DNA of 64,000 bases, taken from contig JACCIC010000175.1 in NCBI GenBank assembly GCA_018907035.1, forward strand, positions 62,001-126,000, read 5' to 3'. Of the stretch, positions 1 to 13,551 are shown piece after piece (the first letter of the stretch is position 1; every line of letters begins with the position of its first letter). The translations under genes and the position numbers were made by a program. This DNA is from Sycobia sp. Sy_11 (taxonomy: Eukaryota > Arthropoda > Insecta > Hymenoptera > Epichrysomallidae). The notes beneath the pieces were generated by a model. It was given only the letters and a program-made list of their open reading frames with translations. It made no database searches and was not told where the DNA came from.

Positions 1-152
1 TCGTCATTTTCCTCGATTCCCTCATTGTTTTCCCCCGCGCGTTTTAGCGCAATGCCGGACAAACTAGTTTGCGAAATCAATGTTTTATAGTTTCTAAGTC
101 ACATCGTTCTAGCACCAAGGGCATTTTATATATTAATATATATTTAGTACGT

Positions 153-188
<36 letters not shown>

Positions 189-383
189 TTACATATGATA
201 GGTGGGCTTTAAATAGATCTCTATATATAAGAACCGCTTTGTTTGATTGCGGCAAATTCGATTCGCTTTTAAGTTAATGTATGCGACTATCAACTCGGTA
301 TTATATGGAAAAGAATATCTGTTTGACTCAATTAATCAAGATAATAATTCAGGTATTTCAGCTACTAGTCTATGCTGTGTACA

Positions 384-443
<60 letters not shown>

Positions 444-681
444 CGTACACACATAATTTACAAAGTTTGTCGTTTCGTTCCTATTACAAATACTCAACAC
501 ATTTAAAATGATTATTTGGAAAGGAAAACCAGTCTACTATATCGGGGCACTCAATCACTCACGATTTATATTCAAAATCGTTATCTCAAAATTATGTGAA
601 ACTTGCACATTTATTACAATTGTTGATTTTATCGACACGCTTTTATGATAACGTAAGTGTATTATAACCTCCAACTTAAAG

Positions 682-712
<31 letters not shown>

Positions 713-1159
713 ACCGTGCGCTTGGGTAATATTGAGAATACCGTTCTAATAATTTGCTTTCTTCATGACTTGTGGCGGAAATTATGTAAGGAAATTTTCC
801 TTTGTTTTTTTCGAATCTTAAGACTTTTGCAAATAATTTGAAAACTATTTCGATTAAATTTTATCAAATCTCAAGAAGGTAAAAGATACGAAGCTGCCAA
901 CATATAAAAAAGAGATATGCTAACCAAATTCCTTAGATAAGAGCGCTCGATGTGTTTGTTAAGTCATTAATAACAATACATTAGTCTGCCGTCAGAGCAA
1001 TTTTGGTCGAAGCTCCTTCTTCACGATTATAAAAATTTGGCCGAAAAATTTTCCGCGATTCTTATAAAATGAAAAGATTATATCGATCTGCCGGGAAAAT
1101 CCAATACAGCTAATTGTACATATAATTCTTTTAGATTTAATAGCGATCAAAGATTCGCC
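1..1159. other. AT-rich non-coding DNA with microsatellites
   Basis: (TA)n lies at about 157-186 and 388-437, and (CT)n at 685-712. No gene is seen. Confidence 0.6.
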
Positions 1160-1318
1160 TTACTTTGTGGTGTCGCCGCACCTTTTCCAACAGAGTATAC
1201 AAACATTATACACATATGAGTGCGTGTGCGCACTTCTGTGTTGCGCACGCGCGATTAAGGTTAACATATAATTCGCCCCCTCTGCACGCGACCGTCATCA
1301 CCTCGCACCTTACGGACG

Positions 1319-1355
<37 letters not shown>

Positions 1356-1847
1356 AGCCTCCAAGATATATTCGCTATCTCTTCGCGGTAGCTGCAGCTT
1401 CTTGCGCGGCACGTATTATACATTACGAGTACGCCCACACGCGGGTAAGCACACACAGGCACAAACGTCGAGCGCACCTACGAATCAGATACGCAGGATT
1501 CAACGCTGCACAGTTCGCAGTTCTATTCGCGCCTCTGCGCCGGCCGGGCGGAGGATATATATATATATATAGCGCAATTTCGAAGCCGCAATTGTTCCAG
1601 CGCGTCGTGTTTTGGTGTCCGCGTGTGAGTGCGCGGGCGCGCGCGCGCGCGCGTGTGCGTCTATGCCAAAGCCGAAGCATACGCGCGAAGTGGCAATTGA
1701 TATAGTGTGGCAAAGTGATTTTGTGTGCCTCCGTCTCTGTGATCCGTGTTTTTATACGTAGAAGGAAGGAGAATGCAGGGCCAGCGGCCCGCGAGTCAGA
1801 CAACGCGCGCGCACATTTACATATATAGTGATTTGAACGAATACGAG

Positions 1848-1850
<3 letters not shown>
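1160..1850 (+). promoter_or_regulatory. GC-rich island: candidate promoter or 5' exon
   Basis: The base composition is clearly richer in G/C and CpG than its AT-rich surroundings. It holds (CA)n at 1320-1352, a CG/GC run at about 1635-1652 and CAGT-type initiator-like words near 1509-1521. A possible donor (gagtaaat) lies at 1847. This could be the start of the PDZ gene 16 kb downstream, but no splicing evidence is available. Confidence 0.3.
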
Positions 1851-1894
<44 letters not shown>

Positions 1895-4089
1895 TATACA
1901 TAATACAGTGCATTCTATATGCTCGGTGAAGACATTGCGTTAAGAACTGCTCTATCGTAGGGTTTACGTATAAGCAAGAGTAAGGAATATATATATAAAT
2001 TTTTTTTATTCCGAACGAACTGCACGACCTTGCGTATCATGAAAATAGTTCTTCTGAATTACGAAAATGTATCTATGCAGTTCTTTCGAATTAATCTCAC
2101 AACGCAGGATTTGCTGAGTACTGTATATACACCAACGCCGATTTTAAATGGAAACGATCCGATACCTCGTTTTTTCGTGGAACGCATTTCACGTAATATT
2201 TGCAAAAAGAGATGCGCCGCTTTGAATTTAAATTTCGAGCCGAATCGTGGCCGCTTTAAACGTAATCATATCCATTCGAAATTTTTTTGGTATGGGATAA
2301 AATAATTTCAATTAATATGCGAGCAAAGAAGAATTTGAGCGAGCAATCGTGCCAAGTTGATCTAATAAATCGTATAACAATATGAATATTAAATAAATAT
2401 TATTCTCTAAATAAATTTGCCTTGCGCTATTCATTCAAACCTAATAAGTATATTTTTATAAATTATAACAGGACGGCACATTCAAATATATAATTTTGTA
2501 CATTTATTAAATATGAGAAGATCAAAAGCATGCTACGTCAGTTTTTGATTCACGCGGATCTTTATTCCATTTACAACGGTCTTGCGCACCCTTTCAATAG
2601 ATGATATATTTTTTTTTACGCTTTCCCTTAAAAATTACCGTTGGCATCGCCTTCTTTCGAAAGGCCAATTGAAATTTTTTTTTGTTTCATTGAATATTGG
2701 AGCTGGTTTATCATTATTTCGGAATTGGAATTGGATAGAACGTTAGAGTCGCGGCTGTTGATGAAAATCGCGCAGTGTTTCTTATTTGATGAAATTTGTT
2801 TTGATCCATAACGAAAATAATCCCGCGATCGCAGAGCAAGCTCTTACGAAACGTTAATTATTGCTATACGTATATTATTTGAGCCTCGTATTAGAAAATT
2901 TATGATACTTTTATTGCTCGACAACATTTACTGTTGATTTACAGTTCGTATATGAAGCGGTGGAAGGAATCGTCGCAGTAACGATTTTATTTCAAAATTG
3001 GCCAAACTCTGCTTCTAATGAAGTATTAAAAATTATTGTTAGCCACCTCTCTCCTATTTAAATATATGGCCATTACATTCTGTAAGTAAAATAAATTATA
3101 ACGGCACATTTATTAGGCTAACACATATTTCTATAGGTATTACGCTCTTATTATAAACTAATATAATTATAATGTAGGTCAAAATGTTCTAATCAGACTA
3201 AGATCAGAAGGATAATGCGATTGTTACATTCGCAATTTTCCTCCTCTGCATCTTACTCTACAGAAAAATCCATTTATATTCGTAAAATAATTCTTAGATA
3301 ACAAGAAGTTGGTCAAAAATGCCGGAATTCCATTGAAATACCACGTATAATTACCGAGTCTTTATTTCAGCATTATTAGTCACCTTTGGGAAACTTCCAA
3401 AAGAGACGCTCAAACATTTCGATAAAGACGTTACTCCGAAATTCGCTTGTCGTTTTTCATAAAGGACTCGATTAAAATTGTACCAAACGACTATTTATGC
3501 ACTTATGCGCCATGCTAAAACGAGCGACGAGATGCGTAATTCTGCGTTCAGAAAAATTGAATTTTTCATGTCTAAGTCGCGACTCTATGAATGTCATTCT
3601 GTATAGTGAAATTCGTAAAAAATCAACGAATTGGCCAATATTGCATAGTCGTGCGATTTGAAGACCAGAAAAAAGGCAATAGTAATAAATTATATGTACT
3701 CCATATCTAGCTCTGTATTCTCAACTACCATAAAAAAAAAAACAAAAACAAAAAAATATTAAAGAAAACTCCGTTCAGGCAGTCCTTGTCTTTATGATAA
3801 CAATACGATGTTTCCACGCACGTCGATATTCATCCCTTGCTCCATATATATACATGTTCCGTCGCATATCACTTCAGACACACGTAAACGTGTATCTATA
3901 TAAATGCCATAGGTAGCCTCAAACTATATATATATAAGCAAGTCTGCATTTTTGCCGCGTGCGCGCGTGCTTGCAAACCACATCTTACACGTGCTGTGGG
4001 TGATGCTCACTGAGAGTTCACGGACAGCGCGCGCGCGCTCGCGACCTTTCCGTCTATATATATAACAAAGCAGTACTCTCTTCTAGTCT

Positions 4090-4125
<36 letters not shown>

Positions 4126-4191
4126 CATACAGCAAGCATTCTCTTCTTCGTTCTCATCGATCTCTCTCGCCTCTTTCTTAGCATGGTATAG

Positions 4192-4239
<48 letters not shown>

Positions 4240-4452
4240 TCCCCGATCTTGCGGTTCGTCGGAGCGGGAGATACAACTATTCGATTCTTTCAATGTCTTC
4301 AGATACTCAAACATTCCAGCAAACACGTTATATCTATATATAGCACCAAAGTGAAGCCAAAAATTACATTTTATAGAGTGACTTTATGCCCGGCATCCGT
4401 CGACGCGAATTTCAGAGGTAATTATGTGTGTCATGAAATGTTCAGCAAGAGG

Positions 4453-4490
<38 letters not shown>

Positions 4491-4766
4491 TTACCGACAA
4501 CAAAGTTGTCGCGTTGAACATTTTCACGCAAAAACCGCAGGTAAAGCCTGATGAGGCAACCGTGTCTCTTTGTCATTGACGGCGCGCGATATAAATTCTG
4601 CTCCGCTTATAAATATGAGGCGAGGTGTATGAGATAAAAGAGTGTAAATATTTAAGAGATTCATTAACATACATATCAGGGAATAGCGCAGCTCTTCTTC
4701 TTCAGCCTGACTAACGCCTCGCGCTCAAATCGAGAGTTCGAATCGGCGGGCGGACTTTCCGTCTTC

Positions 4767-4812
<46 letters not shown>

Positions 4813-5641
4813 ATCTCTTTACAATGTGTGAATTGTCGACAACTGTCGTTGAAAATTCCCGGTGATAAAGCGCGCGAGCTCTTGAACATTTTGTATAGCG
4901 CAAAGTGATTTACGATTTATAAGCGGTTTAGGTTTGTTACTTTTTTTTTATGTGTGTGTGTGTGTGTGCGCGCGCACGTGTGTGTATGGGTGGGTGTGTG
5001 GGTATGGGTGTGCATTATCGGCTCGTTCTTATTTCTTATTTGCTCGACGTTTGCCGTCGTTTGATTTTTTCTCTTTATTCTCATTTAAAGTTATCTGACG
5101 CTTTTTTGGAAAAATATTTATGCTCGAATAGCAAGATTTCCTGAGTAAAAAAATTGCTATAAATACACTTCATGCATACTCTTCCTTTTGTTGTTTTAAT
5201 TGTCATCAGATTTTATTGTTATTGTGTTTAAGATTCGAATATTTTATCATACTAAAGCTATTTAAATATTTTCCAAATACTGTAAAAAAAATTTCATATA
5301 GTTGAGGACGCAACCAAAACAAAAGAAACCAAATGAACTGCGATTACAAAAAGTTGTAATTACGAGTTATTTAATATTTGACGATTGGATCAATTCCAAG
5401 TTATAAGCTCCGCAATCTATAAGCTCCGCGAAATCTCTCTTTTAATTCATAGTTAATGCGTAGATGATGATAATAACGTTCTCCGTTTTTTAAACACCGA
5501 GTACCAGTAAATCTTTGATATGACGAGAGAAATTAGACGTTCTCAATAAATCATTAAAGTTTTTCTTGCCTTAACATCGAATTGATGTTAATTACAGCCC
5601 TCCTCATTATTATATAAAAATTTCATGCTTTTCTACATGTT

Positions 5642-5688
<47 letters not shown>

Positions 5689-6440
5689 TATATATTATGT
5701 ATACTGCTAATGTCTAAATTTTACATTAAATATATAATATCATAAGATCAAAAAGTTTTTAAAACAATTGGATATTCGAATAATTTTTTCATTACCGAAA
5801 CTTAAAGTGTAGATTTTCGAATAATTACACATATATTGCAATAAATCTAGTTCAAACTGTTCGAATGGTAAAATTTATAAATATCATATGGAGAATAAAG
5901 GTAATACATTTTTATACATATTCATGTTTATGCAATTTCAAAATAAAAAGTCGTAGTTTTTTTTTATTGCAATCTTATTATTGATAATATACAACATTTA
6001 ATCAACGTTATTGTAAGTACTTGTAATATTTGGAAAGCTCACGTTATTAAATAATATTTAGCCGTAAAATAATATTTATTTGCAATTAATTACATTATGT
6101 TATTAATATTTGTATAAATCATGATGGATAGTTGCTATTCTCAAAAGAAGGAATTGCCACGATAATTCTATAATACAACAATTAAGCAAATTCTCTTTTC
6201 CAAACTTACGCGCACGCAGGCACACGTGTAAATACACACACACACACACACACCTTCTTTCGTCGATAACGCTTATTGAAAAATATGTAAAATTGAATGT
6301 CTTGAATGTCTCCAACGATTTGTGATAAAAGTCTAATGCTATGTGGGCTCCGCGATATAAATATTTCTCGAGGGCCTGGGGAGAGACGCATTGATAATAC
6401 AGAAGGAAAAGATGCGTAAGATCGGAGAGGTACTGAGGAT
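1851..6440. other. AT-rich non-coding DNA with microsatellites
   Basis: (TA)n lies at 1851-1891, 4095-4119 and 4194-4237; (GA)n at 4457-4486; (CT)n at 4770-4808; (GT)n at 4951-4968; (TAA)n at 5641-5690; (CA)n at 6233-6253. No credible coding sequence is seen. Confidence 0.6.
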
Positions 6441-6840
6441 CCGATCGTCGTCTTATCCGATTAAACGGACCAAATTCCCCACCCCGCTCCCCTCGTCTTC
6501 GAAACACGAGATTCGCGCTCGTCGCCCCGTCTAATCAGCCCCCGTCCCATTCGCCCGCCTCGAGATGCACGCGCTAGCCGTGTACCGTCGCTGTACGTCA
6601 TCGGTGCGCCCTCCTTTTAACCCCTCCCCCCCCCACGTCGCGTTGGCTTAACGTCGCACCTCGGGCAACGGGAGCCACGTCCCGCGATAAAAGTTTCGGT
6701 CTTCGAACAGTTTCCGCGAACGACGCGCACAAGATTTTCCCTATTTTTCTCGGTCAGCTTGAATTTCCTCGGATCCGTGTAAGTCCGATCCCACCAACCC
6801 CCGCCCTTAGCCCCAAAATACCTGACCTGCATTGACGTCG
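6441..6840. promoter_or_regulatory. GC-rich island
   Basis: A CpG-bearing stretch amid AT-rich DNA, with C runs. Open frames on it show no family features. It is a candidate regulatory island for the PDZ gene. Confidence 0.2.
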
Positions 6841-7429
6841 TTAACGTACTTCGTCTTCTTTTTCAATTTCTCCGTTTCCACGGTACGACAAAAGTATAAC
6901 TTTCCTCGCAACTCTATCGTCATTGTTTAAAGAAATATCATTAGTTTAAAGAGATTCTGAAGAAAATATTTTAAAATATTATCGTATCGTTACGAATAAA
7001 GATTAAAACCAAATAAATCGTCAAACTTGAGACAAGGAATCGTCATAAATAATTGCGAAAGAAACCTAATTTTTTTTTTCTTTTATAACTTTCCGACGCC
7101 GAATTCTCAGCGTATATATAATTTGTGCTCTATATACATATAGATTTTTGTATAAATTCAAACTTTAAATTCTTGGCGAGTCTTACGAATTTTTATTATT
7201 CTGCTTCCCAAGAGCAAACTCATGCCTGTACGCACAGACCGTATCTAATTATCTTCCGACGTTTTATTAGTCGATTGAACTCTTCCTATCATTGATCATT
7301 AATTCTGCTTTATACATTTATCATTTACTACAAATGGTCCGTACACGGTCCGGCTCCGTTCGCGAGAGCACAGATGTAAATCGTTTAATAACAGTAAATC
7401 GCGAACGGTGCGTTCAATGCGCGAATTCT

Positions 7430-7431
<2 letters not shown>
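6841..7431. other. AT-rich non-coding DNA
   Basis: Nothing is recognised in this stretch. Confidence 0.5.
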
Positions 7432-7497
<66 letters not shown>

Positions 7498-7934
7498 TAC
7501 GTAATTTTTTACACCCGCGAGTCACAATATTTTCTCAAGCGATCTATAAAGCGTCGAAAAAAGCCGTCCATTAGTCAGCGAATTCCGAAATATCCGAAAC
7601 TAATGGTTGGTGAGATAGACGTAGGGACTTAGTAGGATGGGGGTGTCGGGGGAATCGTGGCAAAAAATAAAAGCAACAACAATTAAAATAAAGTCTCGAG
7701 TACCCGAAGAACGCCTCCTTCTGCCTCGCTTGTCTCGACCTCGCGCCGAGAGCTGTTTATCCTTGCCCCCCTCCCCCAACCGAAAAAAACAACCTCACAG
7801 CACGACTCCAAGACAGATAGATAGAGGGAGAGAGAGAGAGAAAGAGAAAGAGAGAGAGGCTGTCGATACGCCAATCAAAATCCCGTTATTCGCACGACGA
7901 GGAGCAGCCTATACACATTACCCGCTCTCTTTTC

Positions 7935-7965
<31 letters not shown>

Positions 7966-8046
7966 GCGCGCACGCAAAGACAATTAGCGATCGTTAAGCT
8001 CTGATCGCAAGCTAGAAAGAGAGGAAGAGAGAGGGAGAGAGTGAGA

Positions 8047-8077
<31 letters not shown>

Positions 8078-8078
8078 C
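7432..8078. repeat. Cluster of alternating (CT)n and (GA)n tracts
   Basis: (CT)n at 7432-7492, GA-rich at about 7824-7858, (CT)n at 7934-7959 and GA-rich at 8017-8078. Adjacent CT and GA blocks are complementary, so the last two can pair as a hairpin. Confidence 0.9.
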
Positions 8079-8189
8079 TTGAACAATCGGGCCGCTTATC
8101 GGCTCTTCCCTCCCGCCGATTGTTTCGCGCCGCGTAAATCCGCGCGAATCTCGGTAAGAAATAAGAGGAACAAAAGAACGAAAGCAACA

Positions 8190-8700
8190 ACAAAAAAAAG
8201 AAACCCGCACGCCACGGAGAGGAACTCGAGCGAACGTCCGAGCCCCCGCGGATAAGTTTGTTCGCGATGCCTCATCGCTCTTTCTTACCCCCCCCCCCCA
8301 CCTCGCCCACCTCGTCTACGACTCGTGCCGAGCATATCGAGCGCGTTGCGTCGCTGAGCCCCCGCGGATCCCACAATATACGCTTGTCCTCCTACTCCTC
8401 CTCCTCCTCCTCCTCCTCCTCCGCCCTTTCGTGCCGCGACGGCATTACGTACACGTGCGAGGGCCCGCCGAAGTACTTTTGCGTGTTTCTCGATGTTTTA
8501 ATCTCTCGGAACCGGCCGAGGGATGGTGATTGGCGGTGGCGGCGGCGCAGTGGGAGGGGGGGGGCTGAAGGGGGACGCCGATGCCCTCCTTGCCGAACGA
8601 ACGCGAGAGCGAGTGAGGCGGGTGCGCGCGCAATAGAGTCGACGCGATGATCCGTGAACGTACGCGGAGGCACCGGGTGCATCGGTTGTCGATCTCTGCT
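8190..8700. promoter_or_regulatory. GC-rich island with (TCC)n
   Basis: A CpG-rich stretch with a (TCC)n tract at about 8387-8422 and G runs near 8550. The overlapping open frames on both strands are low-complexity and not credible as proteins. It could be an alternative promoter or 5' exon. Confidence 0.25.
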
Positions 8701-8796
8701 CCCACCTTGACTCTCCTACCTCTCTCACTCTGTAATTCTCTCGCTCGCGCTCTATTAAGTAAGATGGGGAGTGAAAATTCACAAGGTCCGGGAAAA

Positions 8797-8799
<3 letters not shown>

Positions 8800-8851
<52 letters not shown>
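8800..8851. repeat. (TA)n microsatellite
   Basis: An uninterrupted dinucleotide run of about 52 bp. Confidence 0.95.
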
Positions 8852-8853
<2 letters not shown>

Positions 8854-11029
8854 GTATATCCGGACCCTTGGCGGAAGAGCAAAGTACGATTTTGCGTGTA
8901 AAATTTTGCTCGATTCGTTCCCCGAACAGCGATCGCGCGTTTTTTATCAGAATTAAGAACGGTAAATTTTCGTTGCTTTTTCGTCGAGATAAACTGAAGT
9001 GATCTTTCGTTCTGAATTCTCGCCAATCATAATTAATTTGGTCGGTACCGAGCGAGGCAACTCTTAAGCGTCGTGAAAATGTGTCCCGCGAAAAAATTTT
9101 ACAATCAAACCCCCTTCAATTTCTAAGAGACGTCGCAACGTTCTTACTTGTATAATTAGTATTCCCCTCTGATTAGATTGAATATAGAATATGCAATTTT
9201 TCTTTCAATGCACAATTGGACGGATTAGTTCGTCGGTTTAACATACTAATTTCTAGATTTAAATTGTACTGCCAATTTTAAGAAAATTTGAATAATTATA
9301 CATCTTATGACCAGATCGTCTTGAGAAATTATTTCTTACCGGGGTGTTATCCGAGCACGTTAAAAAACGCAATATCCTTAAAGAATCGACTTCTTCCTGG
9401 ACACTCCATGACCTCGTGCTTAATCTCATTGATGTATTGATAACGTCAAGCGATCGCGGGATTGTCATTAGCATTGGCTTTTTTACTTTTGTCCGTCATT
9501 TCATTTGCCTCGGTACAGCACGCTTTCCATATTCCATCTATCTTATATATGTTTACATATAAGCAGTTTTCCTTGTATAATTAGATTATCCTACTTTGAC
9601 TAATATCTTCTTACAATGGATTAACGTTAATAATAGAATTGTTATGGTTATTTGATACAATAATTTTTGAAGTGTTATTTTTCATAAATTTACTATTCTT
9701 ATTAGTACAAAACTATACCTGATCATTTTCCCTTTAATTCTGTCCCTGTTTAAAAGTCTTTACTCCGTGTATTCGATTGGAAAAAATCAAAAAAATTTGC
9801 ATAAAATATATGTAAAATGACACTTTCTCACCCTATCCTCTCGATTCGATGAATTAATCAAATTTTAAAGAAAAACATTCCGATGACCCTATATGCTCAC
9901 AAATGTGTTGCTCTTCGCAGTTATTGTTAATACATGTGCAAATGAATTCGTACAGCTTAGCGAATAATTCATTGTCTGTATATTCCAGCGTGTGTAGATC
10001 TGGTTCAACTTTAATCGATGATGCATAATTAACTATGAGAACTGCACTATGCCAGGAAAGGCTATTAGCACGTTTTTACATAAAACGGTTGAACGTGTTC
10101 TAATTCGGCAGCGAACAATGGGGATTCTAATTAAATAAATCTTTTCTTTTATATAATTATTTCGAGAATAGGAGAGCATTGTATGAGTCCTGGAACTTTG
10201 CTTCTTTTTTTATAGAGATCTGTAATCAGCGTGTCCCGCTCAATCCGGAGCAATATCTGCCTCATGGCGTCCCCAATGAAATATATTGATTCTATCGTTT
10301 ATGTACGTTATTTCATTTGAAAATAAGACATTTATAAATGTACCGTGAACTTATATACGCCATGCTATTTCGAACGATCTTCCAAAGATTCTGGTAAGTT
10401 GAACAATATACATTAAATGGGCTATTTGCTGAGTTTTAAAAATTTGATTACTATTGTAAAACGACCATAAATAACTACGGTCGCCTTCAGCAATTTAAAA
10501 TCTTGGCAATTCTACGAAATGACGAATAGGAAAATTCTAAATAGCATACTGCTTGCCAATCAAGAATCGCTCATTATCAGCTTTATAAGCAGTTCTAAAG
10601 GTGAAATTTACCTTCGAATTTATTCACTGCTTTATCGTAATTAATTCGCAATTTTCTTTGATAATATTTCCTAAACACAATATCGTCCATCTTAAACGTA
10701 CTTTTCTAAACACCGCGAATTGGATATTGTGTATATAATATGTACTCGTTATATATAAATAAGAAATAAACCATTTGTAGTGAAAGTAATAATATAATAA
10801 TAAAGTAGTAATAAAATAATATTATTTATTATCATTGTAATCAGAATTTATAAATACAACAATCAAAGTCAGTGACTTTGGAATTTTCCCCAAAAACACT
10901 TTAATGTACGGCTTTATTTGTAGCCCGTTATAATGCTAGCACACTAAAGAATCATAACTTTTCCTCTGAAAGCTATGCGATATATATATATATATATACA
11001 GCAAATCTTTTTGCCGCTCCAATCCACCC
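8852..11029. other. AT-rich non-coding DNA
   Basis: No gene, RNA or mobile element is recognised here. Confidence 0.5.
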
Positions 11030-11450
11030 CGCCCCACCCCCTTTTTTTCCGCGGCAAGTAATGGGGACCCGAGGTGGAGAGGTTACGGGATCGTTCGGCG
11101 GGCGTCGGTTGTCCGGGGATTCGCCGCTATGTAGGGGCCGCGCAAAGAAAAGCCGCGCGAACTGGCCGGCGCCGAGTCGCCTCGGAAAAATTCGAGAACA
11201 AGCACGGCACGTCGAAACTTACTTTCTGTACGGGCAGCCCTGTCCGCGCGCGAGGATCGGGACCCGGGACTTTTACCGCACCGCCGCCACCCGCCTATCC
11301 TCTTCTCGTCAGCGCGCGGGTAAAAAGTCGTCGTAGCGAGCGCACGATCTATACACGCGCGCGCGCGTGGAGTTATATATATATATGGACCTGCATTGTC
11401 GGCACGTGCACGATCTCGCGATGTGTAGAAAAAAGGCTCGCGCCGTAGGC
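11030..11450. promoter_or_regulatory. GC-rich island
   Basis: A CpG-rich stretch of about 400 bp with two overlapping open frames of 91 and 124 codons. Their Arg/Ala/Ser-rich, frame-shared products look like composition artefacts. It is a possible promoter or 5' exon of the PDZ gene. Confidence 0.25.
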
Positions 11451-11454
11451 TGTA

Positions 11455-11456
<2 letters not shown>

Positions 11457-11497
<41 letters not shown>

Positions 11498-11632
11498 ACC
11501 TCGTATACTTTCGTGGTCTCGCGTGACCCCTTCTGCTCATATTTAGGGCGGGGATAAAAATTACCCTATAGCGGAACCCACGAAAGTTTTACGCTTTAAT
11601 AGTCTCCTTTTGCTCTCTCGACTCCGTTCTGC

Positions 11633-11669
<37 letters not shown>
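11457..11669. repeat. Two (TA)n tracts
   Basis: Uninterrupted (TA)n at about 11457-11489 and 11635-11669. Confidence 0.9.
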
Positions 11670-11675
<6 letters not shown>

Positions 11676-13519
11676 CATGGACAACGGAACAATATAGAGC
11701 GGTATTCAATAAACGATCAATATCTATACTATCGTATACGTAATTAAAGAAATAAACAGTGATTATATTTCAATAATGTAAAATTATCTAATGACTGATT
11801 AACAAATTATTGTCGTACGAAATGATTATGTAGTCAAAGAAATATTTTGAATGTGTAGTTTGATATAAATATACCATAGCTTCGAAACAGTACATTTTTA
11901 TAAGGTATTATAAATTAAATTATTACCGTGGACAATCTGCCACTGAGGTTAAAAATTGTACATTTACGACGACTTTCTTATGTATATACTTCTAATTCGA
12001 ACTGAGGTCTGCCTCGACACGACTGTTACTACTTACCAGTGCTCATTCTTCTCGGAATATGACAAATAGTTATCTGATATGGCTATTTACAATCTTAGTC
12101 TGAGTTTTTTCGCACGAATGAGTGTTTTTCGATTTTTTTTATTGAATTTCAGTCAAATGCAATATTGATAAGCATTATAAATTGTTACAATTAATCTTCA
12201 TTTATTTTGATTAATTCAACAGCAGAACCGTCGATGTCTTTATATAATATTTTGTATTAAATTAATTCTAATTTTATGTGTTCATACCACGAGGAATTTT
12301 TTTTTAATCACAAACTTTTTTGCATGTTTTGGAGAACGAGTATTTTTTCCGAATTCATCAAAGTTTTGTGATTTTTAAATGCTAAATCTGCTAATTATAT
12401 ATCGTAATGATTAGCTTAAAGGTATATAAGACTTGTGAAAAATATCCAAACCGTTTTATTATTTATGACAATAATAATTTTTTTAGTCTTTAAAGCATTT
12501 ACCAATGACACAAAAAAACGTAGAACGTTTAGACTTTTATTTTTACAAGCTCTGGATTTTACTGCAATCGACGCAAACGCTCGAAAGTCCGTAACGGCGT
12601 TAAATTTTTAATTTCATTTATTTTGCAGCATTCTACGAAAAGCGCGCAAGTAATAAGTAAAAAGAATCGTTCGTCACATATTAAATCCAGCTCGTAACCT
12701 TTCGATCAAAGTGGCGCGCAAAAAAAAGATGCAACCTCTGCCTCTCGACATAGCCAGCTCCACTTGTCATTACGTCAAATCGACGCCAACGTCTAGAAAT
12801 TCGTTTATAAACGGGATTGCAGCTAACGCGAATCTGCGTATACGGGGCGTCCCGTTCCAACTTATCAAATCGAAATATGTTGGAAATCGAAAGTGAAATC
12901 GGCTTTCCGTGAAATACCTCATAATTAAAAAATGGGTGTACGAACGTAGTACCGAAATTGGCGTCCTTCGCATGATAAAACCAATTTCACAAAGCCAACG
13001 TGATTTCGTGAAAGTGAAAGCAACATTTGAAGGAGCGTTGACTTTTAACCTATTTACATGCAGGCGTGTACGTCTAAGCTCTATTATTAATGGGGATCCC
13101 CTTATTTGTGTTATAAATTTTAATACTAGAATATAAACGCATACAATGATTTTTTTTTTAATACCAACTTTCGGACCTGTTCTCGTTTTTTGAACGGATA
13201 ATAAATTTCGAGAATAACTTTCGTAAACAAAGCTGCAGAGAAATCCTTTAGCGAATTTCGACCTCGCCGATGCTCTTTTTTCAACGTTGGCTCAGTTATA
13301 TTTGAACTGACCCTTGGATTTCCTGAGAGAACGGTCTTTTTAGTTTACATTTATAATGTTGAATGTTCGAAATATTTTAGTGTTTGAGTAAAAATGGGAC
13401 ACCCTTTATGTTTATATATATATCTACTCACGCCGACGGGATAGAAGTCACATCGAAGGCCGACGATCATTCAATGAGAAACCTTTAACAAATCGGGGTC
13501 GACTCGCCGGCGCGCAAAT

Positions 13520-13551
<32 letters not shown>

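Noticed and set aside
247..511. Short open frames full of Ile-Tyr or Ser-Leu repeats, here and at many other places
   Set aside because: They are translations of (TA)n and (CT)n microsatellites, not genes.
2030..2305. 91-codon plus-strand frame
   Set aside because: No recognisable motif, no neighbouring coding signal and no splice partners that improve it.
4725..4750. tRNA B-box-like GAGTTCGAATC
   Set aside because: No cloverleaf or box A at suitable spacing could be drawn around it.
11061..11448. Two overlapping Arg/Ala-rich frames
   Set aside because: They share one GC-rich island in different frames, which is typical of composition rather than coding.
12711..13136. Three overlapping short frames on both strands
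   Set aside because: Mutually exclusive, with no family features.
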